Part shown: positions 1 to 8,168 of the stretch, piece after piece
How positions within the stretch are numbered: position 1 is the first letter of the stretch
Layout of the letters: each line of letters begins with the position of its first letter
Source of the DNA: Anaerofilum sp. An201
Lineage (GTDB): Bacteria > Bacillota > Clostridia > Oscillospirales > Ruminococcaceae
DNA length: 64,000 nucleotides
Assembly: GCF_002160015.1 (NCBI RefSeq)
Contig: NZ_NFJT01000011.1
Span: 32,667-96,666, forward strand
Direction of reading: 5' to 3'
Notes under the pieces: model-generated
Told to the model about the DNA's origin: nothing
Database searches by the model: none
The model's input: only the letters and a program-made list of their open reading frames with translations
Program-made: the position numbers and the translations under genes

Positions 1-217
1 CGCCGGGCTGGCCGCATACGGTGTCCTTTTCTTCCAGTTCTTCCAGAGATCCTTCGGCACCGGCGTCCGCATCCGCCTGCGCGGCGGGGACACTCTCCTG
101 CTTTACAAAAGAAAGCGGCTGGCTGGCGGCGTCCCAGTCGATCTGACGGCCGCAGCAGGGGCAGCTTTCGGCGGGCGGCTCCAGCCGTGTGCCGCAGGTT
201 GCACAGAATCGTTCCAT
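1..217 (-). CDS. zinc-ribbon protein, N-terminal fragment (runs off the left edge)
   Basis: The first 72 codons are visible; the gene continues beyond the window. The start is an ATG at 217 preceded by a GGAGGAGAAT ribosome site. Two cysteine pairs near the N-terminus (CATC at about residue 5 and CPCC at about residue 19) form a short zinc ribbon. An acidic, alanine-rich stretch without membrane segments follows (about residues 40-65). Proteins like this are common and uncharacterised in clostridia. No function is assigned; it may be the head of a longer protein whose other domains lie outside. Confidence 0.7.
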   Translation of the reverse strand, partial: MERFCATCGTRLEPPAESCPCCGRQIDWDAASQPLSFVKQESVPAAQADADAGAEGSLEELEEKDTVCGQPG

Positions 218-250
218 TCCATTCTCCTCCTTCTGGTACGGGATTCGATC

Positions 251-1360
251 TCAATAATACATATATACCTGACACGGAATCATGCCGTTATACAGCTTGC
301 GCCGGCGGTTGGCTTTGCGGCCAAAATGGTGCTCGAATTCGGCGTCGGCGGTGATGATATAGGCGCCCGAGACCGGATGCTGCTTCAGGCAGCTGCCAAG
401 CGTTTTTTCCAGCGCGGCAGCCCCGGCCAGATCCCCCATCCGCTCGCCGTAGGGAGGGTTTGTCAGGACGATCGCTTCGGAGGGCGGCGCAAAGTCCCGG
501 ACGTCCGCCACCGCAAAGCGGCAGCGGTCGGCCACGCCCGCCAGACGCGCGTTGTTTGTGGCCAGCGCCACAGCGGCGGGGTCGATGTCGGTGCCCACGC
601 CTTCAAAAGCAGCATCCCGGCGGATGGCTTCCAGCGCCTCGGCACGGGCGCGCTGCCAGCACTCGGCCGGCACAAAGGCGTATTTCTCGGCTGCAAACCG
701 GCGGCGCAGGCCCGGCGCGATATTCAACGCTTTTTGGGCCGCCTCGATCACCAGCGTGCCGCTGCCGCTGAACGGATCGTATACAACGCTGTCGCGGCGG
801 ACACGTCCCAGATCTGCCATCGCGGCGGCCAGCGTCTCCTTCAGCGGCGCGGCGTTGGAATTGCGGCGGTATCCGCGCTTGTGCAGTCCGTCGCCGGAGG
901 TGTCCAGATAGATCTCGGCCAGATCCTTGCGCAGCGCCACACGCACCTGGTACTGGCTTCCCGTCTCCGGCAGCGTGAGCACGCGGTGCCCTTTCTGTAG
1001 GCGCTTTACGATCGCCTTTTTCACGATGCTCTGGCAGGCGGGCACGCTCGACAGCTTGCTGGACAGCGAGGAACCCTTCACCGGGAACGCGCCGTCCGCA
1101 GGGATCAGCTCTTCCCAGGGAATGGCATAGACGCCGTCGAACAGTTCGTCGAAGGTGGTGGCCTTGTAGCTGGCCAGCAGCAGCAGCACGCGCTCGGCAC
1201 AGCGCAGGTTCAGGTTGGCGCGCGCGATCAGGTCTGCGGGGCCTTCAAACCGGATGCGGCCGTCGCTGACCTGCACGTTCTCGGCGTTCAGACGGCGCAC
1301 TTCAAACGCTGCGGTGGACTCGGTACCAAAATAACAGGGGGCGACAAATGTATAGTTCAC
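251..1360 (-). CDS. THUMP-domain class I RNA methyltransferase (RlmL N-terminal/YpsC type)
   Basis: This 369-residue protein is predicted to transfer a methyl group from S-adenosylmethionine to guanine N2 in 23S rRNA, as RlmL/YpsC relatives do. The N-terminal half (about 1-160) fits a ferredoxin-like plus THUMP RNA-binding region. The C-terminal half carries the SAM-binding motif DPFSGSGT at about 195-202 and the catalytic NPPYG at 301-305. I chose a GTG start at 1360 because GAAAGGG lies 7 bases upstream; an in-frame ATG 24 bases earlier has no ribosome site. The gene is 34 bases upstream of the zinc-ribbon fragment on the same strand. The exact target nucleotide cannot be read from sequence. 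Confidence 0.88.
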   Translation of the reverse strand: MNYTFVAPCYFGTESTAAFEVRRLNAENVQVSDGRIRFEGPADLIARANLNLRCAERVLLLLASYKATTFDELFDGVYAIPWEELIPADGAFPVKGSSLSSKLSSVPACQSIVKKAIVKRLQKGHRVLTLPETGSQYQVRVALRKDLAEIYLDTSGDGLHKRGYRRNSNAAPLKETLAAAMADLGRVRRDSVVYDPFSGSGTLVIEAAQKALNIAPGLRRRFAAEKYAFVPAECWQRARAEALEAIRRDAAFEGVGTDIDPAAVALATNNARLAGVADRCRFAVADVRDFAPPSEAIVLTNPPYGERMGDLAGAAALEKTLGSCLKQHPVSGAYIITADAEFEHHFGRKANRRRKLYNGMIPCQVYMYY

Positions 1361-1480
1361 AGTATTTCCCTTTCTGCAATGCACGGATAGAATGTTCTGA
1401 CAGTTTATTGTACTATGTTTTGGCCCGGATTTCTACCCCCTGTTTTCATTTTTGTGCCGCCGCTTTTTTGCACGCCAGAA

Positions 1481-1512
1481 AAGGAAAAGCGGCCCGCAGA
1501 GGTGCGGACCGC
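1481..1512 (-). terminator. intrinsic terminator after hpf
   Basis: On the minus strand a 10-bp stem (1503-1512 with 1489-1498, one T:G pair) with a four-base loop is followed by TTTTCCTTTT. It lies 46 bases past the hpf stop codon. Confidence 0.8.
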
Positions 1513-1557
1513 CTTTCGAGGGGAAAGAGGGGGTTAAAAAGAGGGATTGAGAAAATA

Positions 1558-2076
1558 TCAGCGTTCAGGGACCAGCAGGCCGTAGGTGTCGTCGCTGCGG
1601 CGATAGACGACCTGGATGGAATCGGTCTCCTCGTCGCGGAAGACAAAGAAGCTGTGGCCCAGCAAATTCATCTGCAGGATGGCTTCCTCCACACTGCAGG
1701 GTTTCACATGGAAATGCTTCTCGCGGATGACGGCGTACGGATCTTCGTCTGCGGGTTCTTCATACGGCTCGGTGAAAGCCGGGCGGGAGAATTTATCGTC
1801 AAGGCGTTTGCGGTTTTTCACGATCCGGCGGCTCAGCAGGTCCATCGCGGAATCCAGCGCGTCTTCCATGCGCACAGCGGCTCGCTCGGCCCTGATCGCC
1901 ACACCCTTGTCACGCACGGTGATCTCCACTGTCTGGCGGTCTTTCTCTACCGTGACCGTGACCTGTGCCTGTGCATCGTCGGAGAAAAACTTCTGCAGTT
2001 TTGCCAGTTTGTCCTCTGCGCGCTGGGTGAATGCGGGTTTCAGGGTGACTTTTCGTCCTGTGCAGGTGATCTTCAT
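1558..2076 (-). CDS. hpf: ribosome hibernation promoting factor, long form
   Basis: The 172-residue protein matches long HPF (YvyD/RaiA family), which binds the decoding centre of idle 30S subunits and dimerises 70S ribosomes into 100S particles. Residues about 1-100 are the S30AE domain, beginning MKITCTGRKV. After a charged linker the C-terminal dimerisation domain begins near VIREKHFHVKPCSVEEA and contains LGHSFFVFRDEET. The ATG at 2076 has AAGGAGG in front. It is a single-gene unit: its own promoter lies upstream (2162-2190) and its terminator at 1481-1512. In other Firmicutes this gene is induced by stress and stationary phase. Confidence 0.95.
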   Translation of the reverse strand: MKITCTGRKVTLKPAFTQRAEDKLAKLQKFFSDDAQAQVTVTVEKDRQTVEITVRDKGVAIRAERAAVRMEDALDSAMDLLSRRIVKNRKRLDDKFSRPAFTEPYEEPADEDPYAVIREKHFHVKPCSVEEAILQMNLLGHSFFVFRDEETDSIQVVYRRSDDTYGLLVPER

Positions 2077-2161
2077 AAGAGCGCCTCCTTTGCGTACATC
2101 CGAAAGGGCCGCAAAGTATTTGGAAGAATTGGCTATCCAGAACAGCCCTTCCGTTGAGTTC

Positions 2162-2190
2162 ATTATAGCACAATGCACAACGAATTGCAC
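2162..2190 (-). promoter_or_regulatory. promoter of hpf
   Basis: Minus strand: GTGCAA, 17 bases, then a perfect TATAAT. The -35 is not a good sigma-A hexamer. GATA directly precedes it, and the same GATA + GTGCAA + 17 + TATAAT layout occurs at 18884-18912. Confidence 0.65.
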
Positions 2191-2257
2191 TATCCAGTTT
2201 CACGAAAATACTGTGAAAAATTTTCCCTTTTGCACCTTGACGCTGCCAAAGCGGCAC

Positions 2258-2293
2258 AAAAATGCGCGGCCCCGTGTGAAAAAACAGGGCCGC
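2258..2293 (-). terminator. terminator after the S1-domain gene
   Basis: GCGGCCC (2287-2293 read on minus) pairs with GGGCCGC across a T-rich loop. The stem is followed on the minus strand by GCATTTTTG. It lies 16 bases past the stop codon of the S1 gene. Confidence 0.65.
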
Positions 2294-2308
2294 ACAGAAC
2301 ATGCAAGG

Positions 2309-2737
2309 TTATCTGCGGCGGGAATATCCGCCGCCGCGGCGCGCTTCGGTGACGCGCTTGAGGTCCGAGATCTTCTCTTCGCTCTGACTCTTGAACTTTG
2401 CCATCATGTCCTCGAAGCTCATCTCACCGGCCGGCTCGGAGCGGCGGGGCTGCCACACGCGGCCGCCGTCGCTGCGCTGCGAACGGGAAGAGCGGGCCGG
2501 GCGCTCGACGGTGCGCTTGATGGACAGCGCGATCTTGCCGTCGGGCGCGATGTTCATCACCTTCACCTTCACCATCTGGCCCTGTGTGAGGACCGTGGAA
2601 AGATCCTGGATATACTCGTTGGAAACCTCCGAGATGTGCACCATACCGGTTTTGTTGCCGGGCAACTCGACAAACGCGCCGAAACTTTTTACGCCGGTGA
2701 CCTTGCCCTCAACGATACTTCCTACCTCAAACTCCAT
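2309..2737 (-). CDS. yabR: S1 RNA-binding domain protein (YabR family)
   Basis: The 142-residue protein begins MEFEVGSIVEG and has one complete S1 (OB-fold) domain over about residues 5-72, including the typical GAFVELP and GMVHISEVS segments. An arginine- and serine-rich tail ends in RRGGGYSRRR, which would favour RNA contact. The ATG at 2737 follows AAAGGAG with an 11-base spacer. It lies 54 bases downstream of divIC, the same neighbour as in B. subtilis (divIC-yabR). YabR is a small RNA-binding protein of unclear role. Confidence 0.85.
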   Translation of the reverse strand: MEFEVGSIVEGKVTGVKSFGAFVELPGNKTGMVHISEVSNEYIQDLSTVLTQGQMVKVKVMNIAPDGKIALSIKRTVERPARSSRSQRSDGGRVWQPRRSEPAGEMSFEDMMAKFKSQSEEKISDLKRVTEARRGGGYSRRR

Positions 2738-2791
2738 GTAACGGAAAAACTCCTTTGCGATTGTTAATATCAAAAGCGGGGGATTTCCCTG

Positions 2792-3091
2792 CTATTTGCC
2801 GCTGGTATCCACGAACACCCGCTCGCCGGGCATGGCGTAGCCGAACCGGTCGCGGGCAATGCGTTCCATGATCTCCTCCTCGGTGCCGCTCTCCAGCACA
2901 CGGGTCAGCTCGGTGTTGCGCGCGAGCTGCTCTGTCAGCTGGGTCTGCACCGCGGAAAGCTCCTGTTTTTTGCTTGCGATCTCCACCTGTGTCTGGATAA
3001 AGGAAACCACCAGATAGCACAGCACCAGGCCCATAACACCCCATGCTGCCAGACGTGCGCGTGCTTTTTTGTGTTTTACCCTCTTGGACAT
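2792..3091 (-). CDS. divIC: septum formation initiator DivIC/FtsB
   Basis: The 99-residue protein has a basic cytoplasmic start (MSKRVKHKKARARL), one transmembrane helix at about residues 15-35, and an extracellular coiled coil with heptad-like spacing (about 38-75). The conserved end of the family follows (IARDRFGYAMPGERVF). DivIC bridges FtsL and DivIB/FtsQ in the divisome. The ATG at 3091 has GGGGGAG 9 bases upstream. The position between yabQ and yabR is the ancestral Firmicute arrangement and supports the assignment. Confidence 0.92.
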   Translation of the reverse strand: MSKRVKHKKARARLAAWGVMGLVLCYLVVSFIQTQVEIASKKQELSAVQTQLTEQLARNTELTRVLESGTEEEIMERIARDRFGYAMPGERVFVDTSGK

Positions 3092-3139
3092 GGCTGTGGT
3101 CTCCCCCATCCCGCTCTGCAAGATTCTACAGACGGATTA

Positions 3140-3616
3140 TCAGTTAGAATTATACAACACTTTTGCCGTGCTTTGCAACTGTTTTATCCGCTTTTGGCGG
3201 GCTTTCAGGCGTTTTTTTTCGATTCTTCGGGACCGTTCCGCCTGTATCCAGCCTTTCAGGCGCCTGGCCGGAGGCGCCGCGATCCGCACCAGCAGGCGCA
3301 GCGGAAGCCCCAGCACCCACAGGATCAGCCGGCGCAGGCGGAAGGTGGCCGGCGCCAGGACATTCTGATACGCCGCCGCTCCCGCCGCCATCCCGGCCAG
3401 ATGATACCAGCGCACCACTCCTGCGTAGCTGCGGGAGGCCGCATAGCTGCACGCCAGGATACCCGCCAGCACAAACGCGGCGATGTCCAGCGGCAGCACC
3501 ACGCGGCGGCCGAACAAAAAAAGGACTCCGTCGTACAGCGCCGCCACCGCAAGCCCCAGCCCCAGGCAGCACAGCACATCCGCCAGCGCCAGCGGGACGT
3601 CGATCGCCACCGGCAT
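3140..3616 (-). CDS. yabQ: spore cortex assembly protein YabQ
   Basis: The protein is 158 residues when started at the ATG whose A is the last base of the yabP stop codon (TGATG coupling). Several hydrophobic segments follow (about 10-28, 35-60 and 70-105), then a very basic tail rich in R and K. YabQ is a mother-cell membrane protein needed for cortex formation in B. subtilis, where it is transcribed by sigma E. Sequence conservation in the family is low, so order (yabP-yabQ-divIC) carries much of the assignment. Confidence 0.85.
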   Translation of the reverse strand: MPVAIDVPLALADVLCCLGLGLAVAALYDGVLFLFGRRVVLPLDIAAFVLAGILACSYAASRSYAGVVRWYHLAGMAAGAAAYQNVLAPATFRLRRLILWVLGLPLRLLVRIAAPPARRLKGWIQAERSRRIEKKRLKARQKRIKQLQSTAKVLYNSN

Positions 3617-3897
3617 CAGCGCACCAGCCGATGCCACAGGCCGGATTTTTTCTCGGCCCGGTCGGTATATTGCAGGTATTCAATGCTCCCGCTGATCTTC
3701 ACCTCGCCGCTTTGGGTGGAGAGCTCGCTCACCTTCAGCCCCTCGCCGCCGATCTGCAGCATCCCCTGTTCGGTTTCCAGCGTGGCGGCGTAGGCGTCGT
3801 AGCTGATGATCGAGCGCACGCCGGTGGCCGTGAGACTGCGGCGGTTTTCCATGATGATGTTGTGCGGCGCGGCCGGGCGTTCTGTCTGTGTCTGCAT
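3616..3897 (-). CDS. yabP: sporulation protein YabP
   Basis: The 93-residue protein has the compact beta-rich YabP/YqfC fold. After a short N-terminus comes MENRRSLTATGVRSIISYD, then ATLETEQGMLQIGGEGLKV and a C-terminal IEYLQY segment. The ATG at 3897 follows GGAAGGTGG. YabP is required for spore cortex formation, acts in the mother cell and is normally sigma-E controlled; I found no convincing sigma-E box in the 62 bases upstream. The stop codon overlaps the yabQ start, so the two are translationally coupled. The related YqfC is encoded at 47.2 kb. Confidence 0.92.
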   Translation of the reverse strand: MQTQTERPAAPHNIIMENRRSLTATGVRSIISYDAYAATLETEQGMLQIGGEGLKVSELSTQSGEVKISGSIEYLQYTDRAEKKSGLWHRLVR

Positions 3898-3959
3898 ATC
3901 CGATATCCACCTTCCGTTTTTGATACAGGATATGCAGACAGGCTATGGGATAGAACCGC

Positions 3960-4205
3960 TCAGCCCTCCAGCACTTCGTACATCTCACGCGCCACATCCT
4001 TGCCGGCCGCGGCCTCCACAGACAGCACCCGCACCTTGACCGGGCGGTTGCCGAAGGTGATCTCGATCACATCGCCCACCTTGACGGCATAGCTTGCCTT
4101 CACCGGTTTTCCGTTGACCTCGATGCGGCCGGCATCGGCCACCTCGTTGGCCACCGTGCGCCGCTTGATCAGGCGGCTGACCTTGAGATATTTGTCGATA
4201 CGCAT
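3960..4205 (-). CDS. rqcP: RNA-binding S4 domain protein RqcP (YabO)
   Basis: The 81-residue protein is essentially one S4 domain (MRIDKYLKVSRLIKRRTVANE followed by AGRIEVNGKPVK). In Firmicutes RqcP works with RqcH in ribosome-associated quality control, stabilising the P-site tRNA while alanine tails are added to stalled chains. The ATG at 4205 has AAAGGAGAG upstream; an earlier in-frame ATG at 4232 lacks one. It heads the rqcP-yabP-yabQ-divIC-yabR series. RqcP is known from the family; no special feature is visible here. Confidence 0.92.
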   Translation of the reverse strand: MRIDKYLKVSRLIKRRTVANEVADAGRIEVNGKPVKASYAVKVGDVIEITFGNRPVKVRVLSVEAAAGKDVAREMYEVLEG

Positions 4206-4279
4206 ATAGAAAAGCTCTCCTTTCCAGAACAAAGGCTTTGTACATCCTGTTTAGTGCTATATTTTCTGCCCAGCTTTTT

Positions 4280-4654
4280 TCACTGGCGATCGCTGTCAAA
4301 TTTTCTTTTAAGCTCTTTTTCCGTCAGAGCAATCAGTACCATCCACAGAATCAGCTGAACAGCGCAGACCGCGCCTCCCACAATTCCCACACAATTAACA
4401 TTGCTGTTCCAGACAAACAGCAGCGGCAGAACCGAAAACGGTATAAGGATCAGCCCCATCACAAAACAGTGTTTTCCAAAATATCTGTGTGCATATTGCC
4501 AGGTATCCTGGTTTTTCATCGACATGGCTGTTCTATACCCAAATGTATGGTTGATAGATGCGGGAGCGCCGCAAGCAAATCGTTTTCCAAAAATGATCAT
4601 GGAAAGCGGAATGAGTAAATCCATCAGCAGCATGAAAAACCAAAACGCTCTCAT
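4280..4654 (-). CDS. SdpI/YhfL-family membrane protein
   Basis: The 124-residue protein has three to four transmembrane segments (about 3-22, 62-80, 88-112). It carries the signature of the SdpI C-terminal region: FGYRT, then NQDTWQYAHRYFGK. In B. subtilis SdpI gives immunity to the toxin SdpC and acts as a signal receptor; most other members have no known job. The start at 4654 is preceded by GGAAGGTG. The gene is visibly richer in A and T than its neighbours and sits alone between rqcP and hup. No toxin gene is nearby, so immunity is only a possibility. Confidence 0.8.
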   Translation of the reverse strand: MRAFWFFMLLMDLLIPLSMIIFGKRFACGAPASINHTFGYRTAMSMKNQDTWQYAHRYFGKHCFVMGLILIPFSVLPLLFVWNSNVNCVGIVGGAVCAVQLILWMVLIALTEKELKRKFDSDRQ

Positions 4655-4685
4655 CTTGCGCTCACCTTCCAAAATGTTTCTGTGA

Positions 4686-4733
4686 AGCAAAAAGGCAAGC
4701 GAACGAGCTGCCGTCCGCTTGCCTGCACCGCAC
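4686..4733 (-). terminator. terminator after hup
   Basis: On the minus strand GGCAAGCG (4726-4733) pairs with CGCTTGCC (4694-4701) and is followed by TTTTTG. It lies 25 bases past the hup stop. Confidence 0.85.
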
Positions 4734-4757
4734 AGCTGTGCGGAAATACATGATCTC

Positions 4758-5033
4758 TTATTTTGCCAGAGCGTCCTTCAGAGCCTTGCCGGCCTTGAAA
4801 GCAGGCACCGTGGTGGCGGGCACGGGGATCTCGGCATGGGTGCGGGGGTCGCGGCAGACACGGGCAGCGCGCTCGCGTGCCTCGAAGGTGCCGAAGCCAA
4901 CCAGAGCGACCTTATCGCCCTCCACCAGAGCGGCGGTGATGGCGTCCAGAGCGGCATTGATGGCTTTCTCGGCGTCCTTCTTGGTCAGGCCGGCATCGGC
5001 GGCCACTTTGGCGATCAAATCAACTTTCGTCAT
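4758..5033 (-). CDS. hup: DNA-binding protein HU
   Basis: The 91-residue protein is a full-length [13 protein letters not shown] start, helices to about residue 45, GFGTFE turn, the DNA-clasping arm around [19 protein letters not shown], and a [10 protein letters not shown] end. It is the abundant histone-like protein that bends and compacts DNA. It has a strong promoter 154 bases upstream and a terminator, so it is probably a single highly expressed unit. The arm reads [11 protein letters not shown] where the usual form is PRTGEEI; this is a small variation and the fold is otherwise typical. Confidence 0.96.
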   Translation of the reverse strand: MTKVDLIAKVAADAGLTKKDAEKAINAALDAITAALVEGDKVALVGFGTFEARERAARVCRDPRTHAEIPVPATTVPAFKAGKALKDALAK

Positions 5034-5186
5034 TGTTTTTTCCTCCAGTTATAAAATCCTGTCCGGCCCTGTGTTTCTGTGAACACCGGCCGTGCTGCCC
5101 TGTGTCCGCACGGGGATGTGCGAATGTGTGCGGCAGCTGCGCGGCCCCGATTTTTGGGCCGCCCGTTCAAATCTTGACGGAACTTA

Positions 5187-5215
5187 ATTTTACCCGATAC
5201 CGTTGGATATTGCAA
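5187..5215 (-). promoter_or_regulatory. sigma-A promoter of hup
   Basis: Minus strand: TTGCAA, 17 bases, TAAAAT. The rest of the 300-base gap (5034-5333) holds a roughly 150-base 5' leader for hup with no obvious gene. The same two hexamers at the same spacing drive spo0A (22058-22086). Confidence 0.8.
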
Positions 5216-5333
5216 GCCTTTTTGGATAGTTTTCAGTTTTTTTTCGGTTTTGACGGCCTGTGCCCGCGCCGGGCTGCAAAAAACCTCTGCATTCTGACAA
5301 GATCCGCCAAAAGCGCCGGGACCGCAAACCCCT

Positions 5334-5705
5334 TTACAGACGTGCGCCGCAGCCGCTGCAGAAGACGTCCTCCTGCGAGACCGCGCGCCCGCACTGCGGG
5401 CAGACCGGGCTGGCCGTGGTGACCGTGACGAATTCATCCTGCTTGCCCGTCTGGCTGGCCTGCTCCAGCTGGCTTTCCAGCTGCGCGATCTCGTCGATAT
5501 ACTTCTGCACCAGCGCGGGGTTCTGCTGGCCGCTGCGCGACAGGCTGTACACCAGCGCGCCCAGCTGACGCTGTGCTTTGGCCAGCTTGTTTTCCAGGGA
5601 CAGAATGTCCACCTGCTTTTTCCCTTTTTCCACCAGTTCTCCGGTGGCGGACACCACCTTGCCGGTCATGTTGGCAGCCAGGCTGCGCAGTTCATTCAGA
5701 TCCAT
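5334..5705 (-). CDS. coiled-coil zinc-ribbon protein
   Basis: The 123-residue protein has an N-terminal amphipathic and coiled-coil region (about 1-85, heptad-rich, LENKLAKAQRQLG and IDEIAQLESQLEQA). A C-terminal zinc ribbon follows, with CPQC at about 102 and CSGC at about 117. A GAGGTG ribosome site precedes the ATG. Such proteins are common in Clostridia and lack a known function; the architecture suggests a small self-associating adaptor. It lies 97 bases downstream of the nucleoside kinase. Confidence 0.75.
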   Translation of the reverse strand: MDLNELRSLAANMTGKVVSATGELVEKGKKQVDILSLENKLAKAQRQLGALVYSLSRSGQQNPALVQKYIDEIAQLESQLEQASQTGKQDEFVTVTTASPVCPQCGRAVSQEDVFCSGCGARL

Positions 5706-5802
5706 TGCAACACACCTCGTTCCTTTGATTGGGGCCGCCCCAACAGGGCGCGGCTTGTTCTGTTTCTATTATATCCAACCCCACACCAAAGAGCAACCGG
5801 AA

Positions 5803-6726
5803 TCAGCCCATAAACTCCCGCAGCATCGAATCCTCCGGCACCCATTCCAGCGGCATCGGTGTGCACAGGCTGAACCGCTCCGCCAGACTGTTCAGCGTTT
5901 CCCCGCCCTGTTCGCGGGCGAGCCGGCCGGCCAGCGGTGCGATCACGCCGCCCAGCACACAGATCTCGTAGCTGAACGAGGTGTCCATCAGCAGGTCCGC
6001 CTGGCTTTTGAACACCTTGATGTTGCGCTCTTCCCCGGCACACACCGCCGGCCACATCTTGATGGTTTTTTCCAGCGAATGACCGCGGAATTTGTGGTCC
6101 CGCACCATCCGGCGGGCAAGGCGGATATCCCGGGTGGGGAGGATGCGCTGGCCCCCCTTGCTGTACTCCTCCCGCAGGCCCACATAGATGCGGTAGACGC
6201 TGCCTTCGGGAAGCAGCGACGTGGTGAGCGGGTTCAGCGCATGGATGCCTTCCACGATGCACACGCCGCTGCCGACCTCCAGCGGGATCTTCTCTTCCTT
6301 GCGGTGCTCGGTGTAGAAATCGAACTCCGGCAGCATGGTGCGGCCGGTGGCGATGATCTCGTTCAGGCAGCTTTGCAGCGAAGCGAGATCCACCGCATGG
6401 ATGTTTTCGTAATCCTTGGTCCCGTCCGGAAGGCGCGGATATTCCTCCAGATTTTTGAAGAAATTGTCCATGCTGACAACCGCCGCCTGCACCCCGCGCG
6501 CACGGATGGCCGCCGCCAGCTTGTGGGCGGTGGTGGTCTTGCCCGAGGCGGACGGGCCGGCCAGCATCACCACATGCCGCCCGGAGTGCAGCACCTCCGA
6601 CGCAGCGGCATATACGCGGCTTTCGTATTCGATCTCGCAGTGGGTGATGAATTCACGGCCTGCCAGCGCGGCCGTATTGATCAGGCTCACTTCAACCAGA
6701 CGTTTGGGAATCCACATAGCGGGCAT
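5803..6726 (-). CDS. nucleoside kinase (uridine kinase-like P-loop protein)
   Basis: The 307-residue protein has a Walker A GPSASGKTTT at about 57-66 followed by VVSMDNFFK, the pattern of uridine kinases and phosphoribulokinases. It has an additional C-terminal region (about 240-307) unlike Udk. These longer proteins are annotated as nucleoside kinases and probably phosphorylate uridine or cytidine; the substrate is not proven. The AAGGAGTG ribosome site and the start lie inside the end of hemZ (35-base overlap), so translation is probably coupled. Family members often carry an N-terminal TGS/threonyl-tRNA-synthetase-like part; here it is absent. Confidence 0.8.
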   Translation of the reverse strand: MPAMWIPKRLVEVSLINTAALAGREFITHCEIEYESRVYAAASEVLHSGRHVVMLAGPSASGKTTTAHKLAAAIRARGVQAAVVSMDNFFKNLEEYPRLPDGTKDYENIHAVDLASLQSCLNEIIATGRTMLPEFDFYTEHRKEEKIPLEVGSGVCIVEGIHALNPLTTSLLPEGSVYRIYVGLREEYSKGGQRILPTRDIRLARRMVRDHKFRGHSLEKTIKMWPAVCAGEERNIKVFKSQADLLMDTSFSYEICVLGGVIAPLAGRLAREQGGETLNSLAERFSLCTPMPLEWVPEDSMLREFMG

Positions 6727-8143
6727 AAAAATCGTTCACTCCTTCTTTCCGCTGGAGCACGGCGTCGAATCCGTTGATGTAATCCAGCGGATATTTATAA
6801 TTGAACACGCGCTTGATGAGATTGCCTTTCTGCTGGCGCAGCTTGGTGGAGCCGCCCGCGCCGGCAGACAAAATGGTATGCACTTCTTCCATGATATAGA
6901 TGTTGTACAGGCCCTCATACCCCGGCTTGCACCACCCGGTGTTTTCCAGGTTTTGCAGCGTCCCCTTCTGGCGGTAGAGATAATAGGGGGCATACCCGGC
7001 TTTTCCCAGCACATTGCAGCGGGAAATCATCTGCGCTACATCGCCGTATTCCTCCTGCCGCTGCTCGATCACCAAATTGGATGCGCGCTTGAGGGTGAGG
7101 GTGTGCACCGTGATGTTTTCCGGCGACAGGGTGAGGACGCCGTCCAGTGTGGCCGAAAAGCCGTCGGGCGTGTCGCCGGGCAGGCCGGCGATCAGATCCA
7201 TGTTGATGTTGGTGTGCCCTACGCTGCGCGCCTGCTCAAAGCAGCGGATGACGTCCTCGGCGGTGTGGCGGCGGCCGATGCGCGCGAGCACCTCGTCCGA
7301 CAGGGTCTGCGGGTTGATCGAAATGCGGGTGGCGCCGTATTCCTTGAGCACCTCCAGCTTTTCCAGGTCGGTGCAGTCGGGGCGGCCGGCCTCCACCGTG
7401 TATTCCTGGATGTCTCCCAGGTCGTACAGGCGGCGCACCGTGCCCATCAGCTGGCGCAGCTGGTCCGCCGAGAGGCTGGTGGGGGTGCCGCCGCCGATGT
7501 AGATGGTTTTCAGATGCAGGCGGTTGTGGTCGGCCAGGGAGCGGATGTCCTCCAGCTCGCGGCAGAGAAGGTCCACATACGGCTGCACCAGCTTCTTCTC
7601 CTTCTCGATGGTGCGCGAGACAAAGCTGCAATAGCTGCACCGGGACGGGCAGAACGGGATGCCGATGTAGAGGCTGTAGTCCCGCTCGTCGGCCTGCATC
7701 CAGGGGGACTGGCGGTTTGCGATGTCCAGCGCCAGCTCAAATTTTTCGTCGGTGACATCGTATTTGTGGCAGAACAGGCGGCGGATCTCGCTCTCGCTCA
7801 TGCCCTTTGCGCGGGAGTCGTGGATGATGCGCACGGGCCGCACGCCCGTCAGCATCCCCCAGGGCGGGCGCTTGCCGGTGCGCCGGCACAGCAGGCGGTA
7901 CACCAGAGCCGCCAGCGCGTATTCGGGCGTCTGATTGTCGTCCGGGCCGGGCAGCGGCGCGTACTCCCAGCTGCACTGCCCTGCGCAGCACAGTCCCGCC
8001 AGCATCCGCCGTCTGCCCAAATGCGCGATCACCGCGTCCTGCCCGCGGGTGCGGCGGGGACGAATCTCGGCACCCGGATAAAACAGCCGCACCAGATGCT
8101 CGATGTCATAAACCGAGGCAAGGCCTCGCACTACCGTCTGCAT
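6692..8143 (-). CDS. hemZ: coproporphyrinogen dehydrogenase HemZ (radical SAM)
   Basis: The 483-residue protein has the radical-SAM cluster CPSRCSYC (C165, C169, C172) followed by the HemN/HemZ core (IGGGTPTSL and DLIAGLPGDT). HemZ is proposed to oxidise coproporphyrinogen III without oxygen; HemN-like homologues can also be haem chaperones. The ATG at 8143 is preceded by CAGGAGA. No other haem gene is in the window, although a siroheme enzyme is encoded at 19-20.6 kb. It follows the MBL hydrolase by 25 bases on the same strand. Confidence 0.85.
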   Translation of the reverse strand: MQTVVRGLASVYDIEHLVRLFYPGAEIRPRRTRGQDAVIAHLGRRRMLAGLCCAGQCSWEYAPLPGPDDNQTPEYALAALVYRLLCRRTGKRPPWGMLTGVRPVRIIHDSRAKGMSESEIRRLFCHKYDVTDEKFELALDIANRQSPWMQADERDYSLYIGIPFCPSRCSYCSFVSRTIEKEKKLVQPYVDLLCRELEDIRSLADHNRLHLKTIYIGGGTPTSLSADQLRQLMGTVRRLYDLGDIQEYTVEAGRPDCTDLEKLEVLKEYGATRISINPQTLSDEVLARIGRRHTAEDVIRCFEQARSVGHTNINMDLIAGLPGDTPDGFSATLDGVLTLSPENITVHTLTLKRASNLVIEQRQEEYGDVAQMISRCNVLGKAGYAPYYLYRQKGTLQNLENTGWCKPGYEGLYNIYIMEEVHTILSAGAGGSTKLRQQKGNLIKRVFNYKYPLDYINGFDAVLQRKEGVNDFYARYVDSQTSG

Positions 8144-8168
8144 GTTGTTTCTCCTGTCTCTCCTGTTT

